Shown piece after piece: positions 45,159-55,111 of a stretch of 64,000 nt of DNA. The stretch's first letter is position 1. Each line of letters starts with the position of its first letter. The stretch is from Shewanella avicenniae. GTDB lineage: Bacteria; Pseudomonadota; Gammaproteobacteria; Enterobacterales; Shewanellaceae. Location: contig NZ_CP071503.1 in assembly GCF_017354945.1 (NCBI RefSeq), positions 1,674,001-1,738,000 of the forward strand. The letters are read 5' to 3'. Below the pieces are notes generated by a model, which saw nothing but the letters and a program-made list of their open reading frames with translations, had not been told where the DNA came from and searched no databases. The translations under genes were made by a program, and so were the position numbers.

Positions 45159-45242
45159 AAACTGGACTTGCAATGTTGGTCGAATCTAATAAACTACTCG
45201 CAATCTTACGCAAGTGCGTAATTTGAATAGGAAAGAAAACTA

Positions 45243-45476
45243 ATGAGCAACATCGAAGAACGTGTAAAGAAAATCATCGTTGAGCAGCTGGGCGTTAAAG
45301 AAGAAGACGTTAAAGCATCTGCTTCTTTCGTAGACGACCTGGGTGCAGATTCTCTGGACACCGTTGAGTTGGTTATGGCTCTGGAAGAAGAGTTTGACAC
45401 CGAAATTCCTGATGAAGAAGCTGAAAAGATCACTACTGTTCAAGCAGCGATCGATTACGTTTCAAAAAATCAGTAA
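45243..45476 (+). CDS. acpP: Acyl carrier protein
   Basis: A 77-residue acidic helical protein; the phosphopantetheine-carrying serine is S37 in [10 protein letters not shown]. It carries growing acyl chains for the Fab enzymes. The gap to fabG is 164 bases, long enough for a separate promoter, as is known for E. coli acpP. A terminator follows. Confidence 0.98.
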   Translation: MSNIEERVKKIIVEQLGVKEEDVKASASFVDDLGADSLDTVELVMALEEEFDTEIPDEEAEKITTVQAAIDYVSKNQ

Positions 45477-45490
45477 TACTGAATTCTAGA

Positions 45491-45523
45491 AAACAGGCGG
45501 CAGATTTGCCGCCTGTTTTTGTT
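45491..45523 (+). terminator. Terminator after acpP
   Basis: AAACAGGCGGCA pairs with TGCCGCCTGTTT around GATT; five or more T residues follow. Some transcripts probably still continue into fabF. Confidence 0.8.
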
Positions 45524-45632
45524 TGCACCACTATGTTTATAGTGTTTCCCCCGTCATCAGCTTTATCAGCGATTCTCTGTTTGAATTCTCAAGCTGTTGT
45601 CGCAGGTTTCCTCTACTAAATAGGTGACTAAC

Positions 45633-46871
45633 GTGACTAAACGTCGAGTAGTGATCACTGGCTTAGGCCTAGTAACTCCAGTCGGTAACGATGTTGATAG
45701 CACTTGGAAGGCATTGCTGGCCGGCCAAAGCGGCATCGCGCCTATCACCAAATTTGATGCTAGCGAATTTACCACCCGTTTTAGCGGCTCCGTAAAAGAC
45801 TTCGATGTTGAACAGTATCTGAGCAAAAAAGATGCTCGTAAAATGGATCTGTTCATCCAGTATGGTATGGCTGCCAGTATTCAAGCTGTAAAAGACTCAG
45901 GCTTGGATATGGAAAAAGAAGATCCATCACGCGTAGGTACAGCTATCGGCGCGGGTATGGGCGGTATGTGGCTCATCGAACAAAACCACAGCGCTTTGCT
46001 CAATGGCGGCCCGCGTAAAATCAGTCCTTTCTTTGTGCCGAGTACCATTATCAACATGATTGCAGGTCACCTGTCGATTATGTACGGCATGACTGGCCCT
46101 AACTTCGCGGTCACCACAGCTTGTACTACCGGTGTGCATAACATTGGTTTTGCTGCCCGTACTATCGCGTATGGCGATGCCGATGTGATGGTGGCAGGCG
46201 GTGCAGAAGATGTTACTTGCCCATTGGGTGTGGGCGGCTTTGGTGCGGCTAAAGCGCTGTCTACTCGCAATGACGAGCCAACTAAAGCCAGCCGTCCGTG
46301 GGACAAAGACCGTGATGGGTTTGTTATCGGTGATGGCGCGGGTGTGATGGTCGTTGAAGAATACGAACACGCCAAAGCTCGTGGCGCTAAAATCTATGCT
46401 GAGTTGGTCGGTTTCGGCATGAGTGGCGATGCATTCCACATGACTTCACCGCCAGCCGATGGCAAAGGTGCAGCCGCAGCCATGGCCAACGCTTTGCGTG
46501 ACGGTGGGTTGAATGCTGAACAAGTGGGTTATATCAACGCTCATGGTACTTCTACACCAGCAGGTGATAAAGCCGAAGCTGCAGCTGTGAAGTCTATCTT
46601 CGGCGCGGCCGCTCATAAAGTGATGGTAAGTTCGACCAAGTCGATGACTGGCCACTTACTTGGCGCAGCCGGTGCGGTAGAAACAATCTTCACTGCACTG
46701 GCGTTGCAAAACCAAGAAGTTCCGCCAACAATCAACTTGGATAATCCAGACGAAGGTTGCGATTTGGACTTTGTGCCGCACACCGCACGCCAAGTGAACA
46801 TGGAATATGCGCTGTGTAACTCCTTTGGCTTTGGTGGCACCAACGGCTCATTGCTGTTGAAAAAGGTATAA
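45633..46871 (+). CDS. fabF: Beta-ketoacyl-ACP synthase II
   Basis: A 412-residue elongating synthase. I start it at GTG 45633 ([12 protein letters not shown]), which has AGGTGA five bases before and gives E. coli FabF length; a GTG three codons earlier is possible. The catalytic C164 is in [12 protein letters not shown], with histidines in [11 protein letters not shown] and [11 protein letters not shown]. FabF elongates 16:1 to 18:1 and adjusts membrane fluidity with temperature. It ends the fab cluster. Confidence 0.96.
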   Translation: MTKRRVVITGLGLVTPVGNDVDSTWKALLAGQSGIAPITKFDASEFTTRFSGSVKDFDVEQYLSKKDARKMDLFIQYGMAASIQAVKDSGLDMEKEDPSRVGTAIGAGMGGMWLIEQNHSALLNGGPRKISPFFVPSTIINMIAGHLSIMYGMTGPNFAVTTACTTGVHNIGFAARTIAYGDADVMVAGGAEDVTCPLGVGGFGAAKALSTRNDEPTKASRPWDKDRDGFVIGDGAGVMVVEEYEHAKARGAKIYAELVGFGMSGDAFHMTSPPADGKGAAAAMANALRDGGLNAEQVGYINAHGTSTPAGDKAEAAAVKSIFGAAAHKVMVSSTKSMTGHLLGAAGAVETIFTALALQNQEVPPTINLDNPDEGCDLDFVPHTARQVNMEYALCNSFGFGGTNGSLLLKKV

Positions 46872-46902
46872 TGACCACAGCTAACGCTGATTAAATGAAT
46901 CG

Positions 46903-46932
46903 AATAGCGAGCCTTGGGCTCGCTATTTTTTT
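46903..46932 (+). terminator. Terminator after fabF
   Basis: AATAGCGAGCC pairs with GGCTCGCTATT around TTG, followed by seven T residues. Confidence 0.85.
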
Positions 46933-47023
46933 GCCGCTAATCCACGAAAGCCAGATTGAATGTGATATTGTCTAGACATATAAGAATCACATCGTTTTCA
47001 ACGAGTTTAGTGGAAGTTATCTG

Positions 47024-47620
47024 ATGCGAATGACCTACTTGCCGCGTAGTGGCTATCAACGAGTACCTTGGAAAAATGGCTTAGGTGTTACCGAAGAGAT
47101 TGCCAAACAGCTTGATCCAGCAACGCAGCAGTTTATTTGGCGTTTGTCGATTGCGACTGTTGCTGAAGATGGCCCTTTTTCACTGTTCACCGGGTATCAG
47201 CGCATCATTTCTGTGCTTGCAGGCAAAGGAATGGTGCTAACAGTCAATGGGCTAGTTTCTGAGGCGATTACCGAATTTCATCCCTTCACATTCGATGGAG
47301 CTGCGAACACTGAATGTCGTTTAGTTGATGGCGGGATTTTTGATTTCAATGTTATTTACGATCCTCAGCTAGTTTCTGCCACACTGATTTGGCAAACCAT
47401 TGCCCCAGAAAAAACGCTTGAACTGGCGGCAAACCATACCCATTTTATATTGGTGGGCAAAGGTGATGTTAAGCTGCAAACAGCGTTGACTAATCAGGCA
47501 TTGTCAACGTGGGATGCGGTAAAAATCGATGCTGAACAGCAGTCATTGGTGCTTCAATTGAGTACCCATTCTAGCGCCATAGTCGCAGTGGTGAGTTTGG
47601 CGATGAAGGTGGCTGAGTAG
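47024..47620 (+). CDS. ves: HutD/Ves family protein
   Basis: A 198-residue protein of the HutD/Ves cupin-like family: LPRSGYQRVPWKNGLGVTEEIA at the start and FIWRLSIATVAEDGPFSLFTGYQRIISVLAG are family blocks. HutD is often linked to histidine utilisation, and Ves responds to cold in E. coli; no biochemical role is settled. No hut genes are nearby. Isolated gene with its own short leader. Confidence 0.85.
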   Translation: MRMTYLPRSGYQRVPWKNGLGVTEEIAKQLDPATQQFIWRLSIATVAEDGPFSLFTGYQRIISVLAGKGMVLTVNGLVSEAITEFHPFTFDGAANTECRLVDGGIFDFNVIYDPQLVSATLIWQTIAPEKTLELAANHTHFILVGKGDVKLQTALTNQALSTWDAVKIDAEQQSLVLQLSTHSSAIVAVVSLAMKVAE

Positions 47621-47835
47621 CTAATGCTATTGGGTGCGGGCAATCGCTGCCATCAGTGGTAGTGAGTCACATGACGCCAAATACAGCTCAATGCTGATTT
47701 AAATTTTCTATCGCACATATCACTTTGTATCGATTGGTTAAAATTAGCTTAATCATTTCCTTGAGGGATGTTTTCGAATACACTCAAGGCTAAAGTGCAG
47801 TGTTATCAGCCTGCGCAGTTGATGAGAGGATACAA

Positions 47836-48315
47836 ATGGCCGGTACGGAAAGAGAAATTACGCTTCGATTTCTAGCAGAACCTGCGGACGTGAACTTTGG
47901 CGGTAAGGTTCACGGTGGCGCAGTGATGAAGTGGATCGACTTGGCAGCCTACGCCTGTGCTGCAGGTTGGAGTGGTAAATATTGTATTACTGCTTATGCC
48001 GGTGGCATTCGATTTGTTAAGCCGATTTTAGTCGGCAACATTGTCGAAGTGAACGCTAAAGTTATCTACACTGGCAAAACCTCTATGCACATTGGCATTG
48101 ATGTTAAGGCGTGTGATCCTAAATTCTGTGAGCGCCAATTAACCACTCATTGTATCGTGATTATGGTGGCCGTGGATGAAAATGGCGCACCAACCGAGGT
48201 ACCTGAGTGGGTGCCGACCACTGAGCGTGATATTCAACTGCGCGATTCGGCACTTAAGCTGATGGAAATGCGCAAAAAAATCGGCGCTGAGATGGAAGCT
48301 CACGTTCATCTCTAA
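47836..48315 (+). CDS. Acyl-CoA thioesterase (hotdog fold)
   Basis: A 159-residue hotdog thioesterase starting at ATG 47836, after AGAGGA. The motif NFGGKVHGGAVMKWIDLAAYACA contains the acid/base residues of the YciA/BFIT-type enzymes, and VKPILVGNIVEVNAKVIYTGKTSMHI is the second family block. It would hydrolyse acyl-CoA to free acid and CoA; the chain length is unknown. It is followed by a strong terminator. Confidence 0.88.
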   Translation: MAGTEREITLRFLAEPADVNFGGKVHGGAVMKWIDLAAYACAAGWSGKYCITAYAGGIRFVKPILVGNIVEVNAKVIYTGKTSMHIGIDVKACDPKFCERQLTTHCIVIMVAVDENGAPTEVPEWVPTTERDIQLRDSALKLMEMRKKIGAEMEAHVHL

Positions 48316-48335
48316 CTCAGACAGTTACTTGAATC

Positions 48336-48373
48336 GAGGCGTTTGTTGCAGACAAATGCCTCTTTTGTTTTTA
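48336..48373 (+). terminator. Terminator after the thioesterase gene
   Basis: GAGGCGTTTGT pairs with ACAAATGCCTC (one mismatch) around TGCAG, followed by TTTTGTTTTT. Confidence 0.8.
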
Positions 48374-48394
48374 CTCAATTCGTAAGGACTTTTG

Positions 48395-49273
48395 ATGGCT
48401 AAGGTTGCATTTTTAGGACTAGGTGTCATGGGCTTCCCGATGGCGGGTCACCTATTGAAGCATGGGCACGAAGTGACGGTTTATAACCGTACGACAGCAA
48501 AGGCAGAAGCGTGGGCAGCAAAATTTGGTGGAAAATTTTGCGCAACGCCAGCCGAAGCCGCAAAAGGCCAAGACGTCGTTTTTTGCTGCGTGGGTAATGA
48601 TGACGATTTACGTCAAGTGGTTATCGGCGAACAAGGTGCGGTTCATGGTATGGCGGCAGGTACAGTGTTCGTTGACCACACCACGGCATCAGCTGATGTT
48701 GCCCGAGAGTTAGCTGAAGCATTAGCCGCCAAGCAGATTGCATTTATCGATGCACCTGTGTCTGGCGGTCAAGCGGGCGCGGAAAATGGCGTATTAACTG
48801 TGATGGCCGGTGGGGACGCTGAGGTGTTTGCCAAGGTTAAGCCAATTATTGATGCTTATGCGAAAAGCGCCGTGTTAATGGGTGATAGCGGTGCTGGGCA
48901 ATTGACCAAAATGGTGAATCAGATCTGTATCGCGGGGATCGTGCAAGGTTTGGCTGAGGCGTTAAGTTTTGCTCAAAATGCCGGCCTGGACGGCGAAAAG
49001 GTGGTGCAAGTCATCAGTAAAGGTGCGGCACAAAGCTGGCAGATGGAAAACCGTTACAAAACTATGCTGCAAGACAGCTACGATTTTGGTTTCGCAGTGG
49101 ATTGGATGCGCAAAGATTTAGGCATCGCATTAAACGAAGCGCGCCGCAATGGCTCAACCTTACCTCTGACATCATTGGTCGATCAGTTTTATGCAGAAGT
49201 GCAAGCGATGGGTGGCAACCGTTGGGATACATCGAGTTTGATGGCGCGTCAGAAAAAGTGCCAACAAAAATAA
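48395..49273 (+). CDS. NAD(P)-dependent oxidoreductase, 3-hydroxyisobutyrate dehydrogenase family
   Basis: A 292-residue enzyme starting at ATG 48395 with AAGGA upstream. The Rossmann loop FLGLGVMGFPMAGHL, the substrate motif FIDAPVSGGQAGAENG and the catalytic lysine region GAGQLTKMVNQIC are those of beta-hydroxyacid dehydrogenases (HIBADH, GarR, glyoxylate reductase-like). The physiological hydroxyacid is not decidable. Stands alone between two terminators. Confidence 0.88.
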   Translation: MAKVAFLGLGVMGFPMAGHLLKHGHEVTVYNRTTAKAEAWAAKFGGKFCATPAEAAKGQDVVFCCVGNDDDLRQVVIGEQGAVHGMAAGTVFVDHTTASADVARELAEALAAKQIAFIDAPVSGGQAGAENGVLTVMAGGDAEVFAKVKPIIDAYAKSAVLMGDSGAGQLTKMVNQICIAGIVQGLAEALSFAQNAGLDGEKVVQVISKGAAQSWQMENRYKTMLQDSYDFGFAVDWMRKDLGIALNEARRNGSTLPLTSLVDQFYAEVQAMGGNRWDTSSLMARQKKCQQK

Positions 49274-49288
49274 CGGGTTGATTAACGG

Positions 49289-49316
49289 AAAAAACGCAGA
49301 CTCATCTGCGTTTTTT
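49289..49316. terminator. Bidirectional terminator before cdd
   Basis: AAAAAACGCAGA pairs with TCTGCGTTTTTT around CTCA, serving the dehydrogenase gene and the convergent cdd gene. Confidence 0.88.
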
Positions 49317-49328
49317 GTTTTTTGAAGA

Positions 49329-50222
49329 CTAAATCGCCTCAGCCACAATATGCTCGAGTGGCACGGCCGAAATTGCTTGTAAGGCATCGCTGCTCACGTC
49401 GATGAGTGACAATGCACCAGCCGAAGACTCTAACAACACTGCTCGTTTAATTTCATCAAAGCCATGGTTGTGGCGAACCAAATTGGCAAGCGCCATCTGC
49501 ATCGGCATCATGGAAGGATTAAATGCCGCATTTTCGGCATAGCGGCCTGAGTAGGTTTGGCCATCGTATAACTCTAAAACCACAGCACTGTGGTTAGCGC
49601 TATAAGGTGCGTAACTTAAGCTAGCATGATCCAAGGCCTCGATAATCAAGGGATCACTTTGATCGTCGCAATATAGCGTGTGCTGCTGCTTCTGCATCAG
49701 CGGTGCCGCAACACCTAGATCGGCAGGTCCAAAGGCATTTGGCAGATATTCAGCGAGGGTTTTTACTGCTGTATTAGGTAAATGGATATTCACCTGAGCA
49801 CCACCCTCGATCTCATTGATAAACTGACGGCAGTGACCACAAGGTGTGGCGTTAATCCAAATATCTTTGATCCCAGTTTCACCGTTAAGCCAAGCATGGC
49901 TAATCGCATGTTGTTCAGCGTGTACCGAATGACAGAGCGCGCGTCCTTGCAGTTCTAGGTTAGCGCCCATGTAGAGGTCCCCCCGATTGCCCTCAGCGAT
50001 TGCCCCCACATGAAACTGGCTAATAGGCGCTAATGACAACTGCTTGGCGATCTGCAGCAAATGAAACATGAGTTCAGACTTGCTTAAGCCTGAGGCCGCC
50101 ATAAGCTGTGCGACCTGCTGCGGATCAAAATGACCCGAGAAATGGCGATTTAACATAGGAACCAACTCGGCCGCTAAGTCGGCCGGGAGTTGGCTTATCT
50201 GCTTGATAAATCTGTCTTGCAT
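49329..50222 (-). CDS. cdd: Cytidine deaminase
   Basis: A 297-residue two-domain deaminase of the E. coli type. The zinc site is [13 protein letters not shown] (HAE) and [12 protein letters not shown] (PCxxC), with the catalytic E in HAE. The C-terminal domain is the inactive paralogous half, as in E. coli. It converts cytidine and deoxycytidine to uridine forms in pyrimidine salvage. No linked nucleoside transporter is seen. Confidence 0.95.
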   Translation of the reverse strand: MQDRFIKQISQLPADLAAELVPMLNRHFSGHFDPQQVAQLMAASGLSKSELMFHLLQIAKQLSLAPISQFHVGAIAEGNRGDLYMGANLELQGRALCHSVHAEQHAISHAWLNGETGIKDIWINATPCGHCRQFINEIEGGAQVNIHLPNTAVKTLAEYLPNAFGPADLGVAAPLMQKQQHTLYCDDQSDPLIIEALDHASLSYAPYSANHSAVVLELYDGQTYSGRYAENAAFNPSMMPMQMALANLVRHNHGFDEIKRAVLLESSAGALSLIDVSSDALQAISAVPLEHIVAEAI

Positions 50223-50261
50223 CTTTGTTTATCCGAGCGGAATTGGGTAAGCATGATGCGA

Positions 50262-51710
50262 CTAAAGCGATTGGAGGTAAAGTACCAAGGCTTTCAAAAG
50301 CTTCTGTTTGCCCTCATTTTCAGCAGTTTCTTCCAGCAGGTTTTCGAGATGCAACACATAGTCAGGGTCATTTAATCTATGTTGACAGAATTCATGCCAG
50401 CGTCGATTTTCACTATCGCTGAGAGTGGCAGGGTAGTTGCGCGCGCGATAGCGAAACAGCATCTCAGGCAGACGCACATCGTCAAATGAAAGTTCGAGCG
50501 CTGCTAAATTTTGTGGCGCGGTGTTACGAATCATCTCCATTTTTGCTTTATCTGCAGGCGAGAAAAATCCCCCTGAGTAAAGCATAAGGTCTGGATCAGC
50601 AATCTCTTTGAAGCTTTCGCTTTCAAACAGCGCATTGAGCTTTTGACGCACATAGGCGGCATTTTTTAACTTTTTGAATTGGGTGCGCGCAAAATCTTTA
50701 TCAAACCCCAATGCGGCTGCGCGTTCATCGCTAAATGTTTTCGCCGGTGCGATAAACGGACATTTATTCAAGTGAATCAGCTTAATGCCAACAGGCAATT
50801 CATCATCGGCGAGATCGGCTCGGGCGGTGTACATCCGCTCTCGCAGTTGTTCGACATCCAGATCGAGTAGCGGTTGGACATCCATGGCTAAATTCACGCA
50901 GATAATGGCGTTTTTGTTGGTCGGATGATACGCCAGCGGCGCAACCAGACTGATGCAACCTTGGCTTGCGGGCAATTTAGAGCTGACATGCACCAGCGGC
51001 GTCATATTCAGTACATCGATGAATTCTGCCGCTTTCTGCTTTTTACGCAGTGAAAAATAATAGTCAAACAGGCGCGGCTGTTGCTGTTTAATCAGGCGCG
51101 CTAACGAAATAGTGGCATAGACGTCTGACATCGCATCGTGGGCTTTTTCATGGCCGAGGCCATTGGCTGCGGTGAGATGCTCCAACTTAAAACTCGGTGC
51201 GCCGTCTTCACGCGTTGGCCAATTAATCCCGTCAGGCCGTAACGCATAACAAGCTCGGACTAAATCGATAATGTCCCAGCGAGAGTTGCCTTGCTGCCAT
51301 TCTCGCGCATAAGGATCGATAAAGTTGCGATAAAAGCCATAGCGGGTGACTTCATCATCGAAACGCAGCGAATTGTACCCAGCTACACAAGTATTGGGTT
51401 GGCTGAAAATGTGTTGGATACGCCCCATGAATTCAGTCTCAGGTAACCCTTTACTGTTGGCTAATTGCGGCGTGATACCCGTGACGAAGATGGCCTCTGG
51501 TGCAGGCAGGTAATCCGGTGCGATGCGGCAGTAAAATGTCTCAGGCTCGCCCACAATATTTAAGTCAAGATCGGTACGGATACCCGCAAACTGTGCTGGG
51601 CGATCTTGGGCGGGGTTTGCCCCGAAAGTTTCGTAGTCGTGCCAAAATATGGTCGCTGTGTTGGGCGCTTGCGTCATAATCACAGGGGAAGTCATCAGAA
51701 TTTGGCTCAT
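50262..51710 (-). CDS. sbcB: Exodeoxyribonuclease I
   Basis: A 482-residue DEDDh exonuclease. I start it at ATG 51708-51710 (MSQILMTSPV), because the longer frame to 51830 has no family support. The first active-site pair is in TIFWHDYETFG (D and E), and ANGLGHEKAHDAMSDVYATISLA holds the last histidine and aspartate. It digests single-stranded DNA 3' to 5' and acts in mismatch repair and recombination. It is divergent from the unrecognised gene at 51856. Confidence 0.93.
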   Translation of the reverse strand: MSQILMTSPVIMTQAPNTATIFWHDYETFGANPAQDRPAQFAGIRTDLDLNIVGEPETFYCRIAPDYLPAPEAIFVTGITPQLANSKGLPETEFMGRIQHIFSQPNTCVAGYNSLRFDDEVTRYGFYRNFIDPYAREWQQGNSRWDIIDLVRACYALRPDGINWPTREDGAPSFKLEHLTAANGLGHEKAHDAMSDVYATISLARLIKQQQPRLFDYYFSLRKKQKAAEFIDVLNMTPLVHVSSKLPASQGCISLVAPLAYHPTNKNAIICVNLAMDVQPLLDLDVEQLRERMYTARADLADDELPVGIKLIHLNKCPFIAPAKTFSDERAAALGFDKDFARTQFKKLKNAAYVRQKLNALFESESFKEIADPDLMLYSGGFFSPADKAKMEMIRNTAPQNLAALELSFDDVRLPEMLFRYRARNYPATLSDSENRRWHEFCQHRLNDPDYVLHLENLLEETAENEGKQKLLKALVLYLQSL

Positions 51711-51855
51711 CTTAACATTTTTGGCGGATGCTGGCGTAGAAATGGTGAATTTAAATTTGTTAATAGATTCAGTTAGTAAGTTATGATCCAACGCAAGGTG
51801 ATTCATAGATGATTGTGGTGCTATGTACAATATTATGTATTGTTAATGGAATAGC

Positions 51856-52662
51856 ATGTTCAGTTATTGTCTTACCAAGACTCAGCCAGTCGATATCCCA
51901 TCACCTTGCAGAATTACGTTTAAAGCTAAACCTCATATCAGTCGGTTACTTTTACTTGAATCGCTGAACCAACCTTTATGTGAGTTGATTGTGGTCAGCG
52001 CCGTGTCGCCGCATCAGCAGCTAAGGCTGAGAGTTCAGTCTGTGTTTGAGCTAAACATCCAACCCCTGACAATGAGCATCATAGGTGATGTGAGTCGAAC
52101 CGATGGCCAAGGGCTTCGTATTTATCATGCACTTAATCGGCGCAAAATCTCGGCACTTGCAGCGCTAGAACAAGGTGTCTGCGTTGATGTGATTCCTACT
52201 TCCGCCTTGCAGTTTCGCTTGCAGACGGCCAACTTTGAGTTAGTTAATTTGGAAGATGACCAACATCTCGCGCTAGAACCAGCAGAGGTCATAATGGCGA
52301 AGACTGTACTTGCGCGGACATTAGATTATACTGCCGACCCTCAATTGATGGCCTGCGAACTCAATGAATTGGTGCAATCTGAGCAAAATTTGCATCATTT
52401 AGTCGCTCGGTTGGGTTTAGGGCAGGCCGCAGAGCCTTTGAATTCCGTACTAAGGTTGCAACGGCAGTTAGAGAGCAAACGTACTTGGTTATTTCGGCAA
52501 TACTGTCATCAATTAGAGCGGCCTAATTGGGCCAGCAGTGCGAATGGTGAATCTGGTACTGAGCTGGTGCGCCGGCTGGCGTTATACGAGATGTTAGCGT
52601 CAGACGAACTTAAATCAGTAGACAATATGATGGCCGAAGACGATATCGCCGCGTCAGGCTAA
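51856..52662 (+). CDS. Unrecognised conserved-looking protein
   Basis: A 268-residue soluble protein, no signal or membrane segment. The first 160 residues are predicted beta-rich (QLRLRVQSVFELNIQPLTMSIIG, ISALAALEQGVCVDVIPT), the last 90 are helical (ELVQSEQNLHHLVARLGLG, LVRRLALYEMLASDEL). I cannot place it in any family. It is divergent from sbcB across about 145 bases and 14 bases upstream of rlmA, so it may be cotranscribed with rlmA. A role in DNA or RNA handling is a guess from neighbours only. Confidence 0.6.
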   Translation: MFSYCLTKTQPVDIPSPCRITFKAKPHISRLLLLESLNQPLCELIVVSAVSPHQQLRLRVQSVFELNIQPLTMSIIGDVSRTDGQGLRIYHALNRRKISALAALEQGVCVDVIPTSALQFRLQTANFELVNLEDDQHLALEPAEVIMAKTVLARTLDYTADPQLMACELNELVQSEQNLHHLVARLGLGQAAEPLNSVLRLQRQLESKRTWLFRQYCHQLERPNWASSANGESGTELVRRLALYEMLASDELKSVDNMMAEDDIAASG

Positions 52663-52676
52663 TAAAAAGGTTTTTC

Positions 52677-53480
52677 ATGCAGTTTCTATGTCCTATCTGT
52701 CAGCAGTTATTGAATGCACATAACAGCAGTTGGCAATGCGCCAATCGACATCACTTTGATGTAGCGAAAGAGGGCTACATCAATCTGTTACCTGTTAATA
52801 AAAAGCACAGTAAAGACCCGGGTGACAGTAAAGAGATGATGGCCGCGCGGCGGTTATTTTTGGAAAGCGGACATTACCAGCCGTTAATTGAACGGATAAT
52901 CGCGTTGGTACAGCAATTTGATTTAAAACCAACGGCTACGCTGGATATTGGTTGCGGAGAAGGCTACTACAGTTCAAGGCTTTTCAAACAAGTTCAGGGT
53001 GACTTTGTCGGTATCGACATTTCCCGCTCAGCGGTGCGTTATGCGGCGAAACGTTATGCGGAGATTCAATTTGCCGTAGCAAGCGCGTTTGATTTGCCGC
53101 TCGCTGACGATGAATTTGACCTCATTCTGCGTATCTTTGCCCCAGGGAGTGACCAACAGATTGCGCGGGTGTGCAAAGAGAATGGCATCTTTATCAATGT
53201 AAGTGCTGGGCCGAAGCATCATTTTGCGGTGAAAAAGCTGATTTACGATGAGCCCAGATTGCATCCAGAGCGCGACACTCAACTCGTTGGATTCAACAAA
53301 ATCCATCAAGAGCGGTTGCAATGGAACATGACACTGCCTGCAGGCGAAATTTGTGCCGCATTTTTGCAAATGACACCTTATGCGTGGAAGTTTTCTGAAC
53401 AGCAAAAAAACGAGTTAAAACAAGCGGGATTAATTTGCGAAATAGATTTTAACATCGAGATTTTTAAAAAAAGTCGTTAA
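52677..53480 (+). CDS. rlmA: 23S rRNA (guanine-N1)-methyltransferase RlmA
   Basis: A 267-residue methyltransferase. The N-terminal zinc finger is C5-PIC8, C21 and H25 (LCPICQQLL...WQCANRHHFD), the signature of RlmA(I). The SAM site is TLDIGCGEGYYSSRL and the VGIDISRSAV loop. It methylates N1 of G745 in 23S rRNA (E. coli numbering). It follows the unrecognised gene by 14 bases. Confidence 0.92.
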   Translation: MQFLCPICQQLLNAHNSSWQCANRHHFDVAKEGYINLLPVNKKHSKDPGDSKEMMAARRLFLESGHYQPLIERIIALVQQFDLKPTATLDIGCGEGYYSSRLFKQVQGDFVGIDISRSAVRYAAKRYAEIQFAVASAFDLPLADDEFDLILRIFAPGSDQQIARVCKENGIFINVSAGPKHHFAVKKLIYDEPRLHPERDTQLVGFNKIHQERLQWNMTLPAGEICAAFLQMTPYAWKFSEQQKNELKQAGLICEIDFNIEIFKKSR

Positions 53481-53556
53481 ATAAACACAAAGTCGAATTG
53501 CAATAAATTATTCGGATTAAATTCCCCTCAAAATAGCGCTGATAGAGTGAAGTTTG

Positions 53557-53584
53557 TTGACTTATTTTTGGAATGATTTATAGT
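53557..53584 (+). promoter_or_regulatory. Sigma-70 promoter of the cold-shock gene
   Basis: TTGACT at 53557-53562, a 16-base spacer and TATAGT at 53579-53584. Transcription from about 53591 gives a leader of about 130 bases, as expected for a CspA-type gene, where the folded leader controls expression at low temperature. I see no clear cold-box sequence. Confidence 0.6.
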
Positions 53585-53721
53585 CAGGTCAGCTTGAAAG
53601 TTGGGCTTATTTTTATGTATTCAATTCGACTGGGTCGTCCTGTAAACATAAGTAATACCGGCATTTTCAGCTCCACCGCCGCAAAGGCTTTACGTATTGT
53701 TTTATTTACAGGATATAGACT

Positions 53722-53931
53722 ATGTCTCAAGTAACTGGTGTTGTTAAGTGGTTTAACTCTGACAAAGGTTTTGGTTTCATCGCTCAAGAAGCGGGTCCAG
53801 ACGTTTTCGTTCACTTCCGTGCTATCGTTGCTGATGGTTTCAAAACTTTGGACGAAGGTCAAAAAGTTAGCTTCACTGTGACTCAAGGCCAGAAAGGTCC
53901 TCAAGCTGAAAACGTTCAAATTATCGGCTAA
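53722..53931 (+). CDS. Cold-shock protein, CspA family
   Basis: A 69-residue single cold-shock domain: [14 protein letters not shown] (RNP1) and DVFVHFRAI (RNP2). It binds single-stranded RNA/DNA and melts structure. AGGAT precedes the ATG. The leader is long and the gene has its own strong promoter and terminator. Whether it is cold-induced, as CspA, or growth-phase regulated, as CspD/E, cannot be read from the protein. Confidence 0.95.
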   Translation: MSQVTGVVKWFNSDKGFGFIAQEAGPDVFVHFRAIVADGFKTLDEGQKVSFTVTQGQKGPQAENVQIIG

Positions 53932-53946
53932 TAGGCAAAATTTCTG

Positions 53947-53976
53947 AAAACGCGGAGCAAATGCTCCGCGTTTTTT
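53947..53976 (+). terminator. Terminator of the cold-shock gene
   Basis: AAAACGCGGAGC pairs with GCTCCGCGTTTT around AAAT, followed by T residues; two A/T sides make it bidirectional in form. Confidence 0.85.
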
Positions 53977-54033
53977 ATTGTCTTTTTAAAATAGAACGTT
54001 ATTGGCAAATTAATTTTAAATTAATTAGTTGCG

Positions 54034-54465
54034 TTAGTTATTGGGAAAATTTTTCCTGTCTTCTGCGGTTGCCCCTTCATGGCATTCGCCTCTAATTTCG
54101 GCACGGTCTCTTAGAACCACGCGCGACAACTCAAAATATTGATCATGACAGTAAGCTGACTTTTTTAACGCTTGCTCAAGCAGGGTAATCAACTGTGCTT
54201 CCAACGGATTTTCGGCGTCTTTAGTCATGCGTTGACGACGATCTATTGCTTTGGGCTCACTTGAGTGTTGGTTGGGCGACATCGCTTTACCCATGGCGGC
54301 TGGCCGCAACACGGTATAGCGAAAAAGCTTAGTGCCATCCGCTAAAATTTGTGTAGCAAAATCTTGCTCGATAGGACCAAGGTCAATCGGATCTGGTTGG
54401 CTTGAACAACTGCTGAGAGCAATTACAGCGGCAACAAGCGCCGTCAGTTTAATGCGGTTTGGCAC
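54034..54465 (-). CDS. Hypothetical lipoprotein
   Basis: A 143-residue protein with lipoprotein signal MPNRIKLTALVAAVIALSSC (lipobox LSSC, cysteine 20) followed by SSQPDP. The mature part is charged, with two more cysteines (AYCHDQ and RGECHEG) near the end that could pair. No domain is recognised. Faces the cold-shock gene convergently. Likely an envelope lipoprotein of unknown role. Confidence 0.7.
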   Translation of the reverse strand: MPNRIKLTALVAAVIALSSCSSQPDPIDLGPIEQDFATQILADGTKLFRYTVLRPAAMGKAMSPNQHSSEPKAIDRRQRMTKDAENPLEAQLITLLEQALKKSAYCHDQYFELSRVVLRDRAEIRGECHEGATAEDRKNFPNN

Positions 54466-54564
54466 GGTATGAGTTCACTTTGCTATGATTGCGGCTTGGA
54501 CCATGTAGTCTAAGCCATTAATGGTAATGCTCTAGTTGTACCTGATTATCCGCAAGCTGACTAG

Positions 54565-54963
54565 TTAGCTGTCATCTGCCATTGCAACAGTCGAGTAGGA
54601 AATGGCCGCAATGACCGCGCCAGTAGGATCTTTTATCCAACAAAAACGGCCAATTTTAGGAATATCTTCCGGACCGTAAATAATTTCACCGCCCAGTGAC
54701 TTGGCGTTGATGGCGACTTCGTCAACATCATTTACTGTGATGTAGCCTGTCCAAGTACTCGGCATTTCAGGGGTGAGGCTTTCAGTAATGCCTCCAATGT
54801 TTACACCTTCGTTCTCAATCAAATAGTAATGTCCATGGGGCAGTTCAAGGGTGCTGAAGTTCCAGCCAAACACCTTGCTGTAGAACCTAATCGCTTCCGC
54901 TGGATTAGTACAAGTGAGTTCATGCCAGCTTAAACTACCGTGGGTATTAAACGGTGAGACCAT
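54565..54963 (-). CDS. VOC (glyoxalase-like) family protein
   Basis: A 132-residue single-unit VOC fold protein: SLSWHELTCTNPAEAIRFYSKVFGWNF at the start, GHYYLIENEGVNIGG, and GRFCWIKDPTGAVIAAI at the end. The metal-binding H and E positions of glyoxalase are partly present (WHEL, but no clear second site). Such proteins act in isomerisation, dioxygenation or antibiotic binding; function here is open. Confidence 0.82.
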   Translation of the reverse strand: MVSPFNTHGSLSWHELTCTNPAEAIRFYSKVFGWNFSTLELPHGHYYLIENEGVNIGGITESLTPEMPSTWTGYITVNDVDEVAINAKSLGGEIIYGPEDIPKIGRFCWIKDPTGAVIAAISYSTVAMADDS

Positions 54964-55111
54964 AGCAACTTCCCGTTAGATGATAACTGTATTGAGTGTA
55001 GTTCACTGTTATCCTGCTCGAATAAAAACTCGGTAAAATGACAGGCTTATGTTGACGACAATAATCTCATTGCTAACATTGCCATGGCGTTTTATTGGAG
55101 GAGTATCTGCG

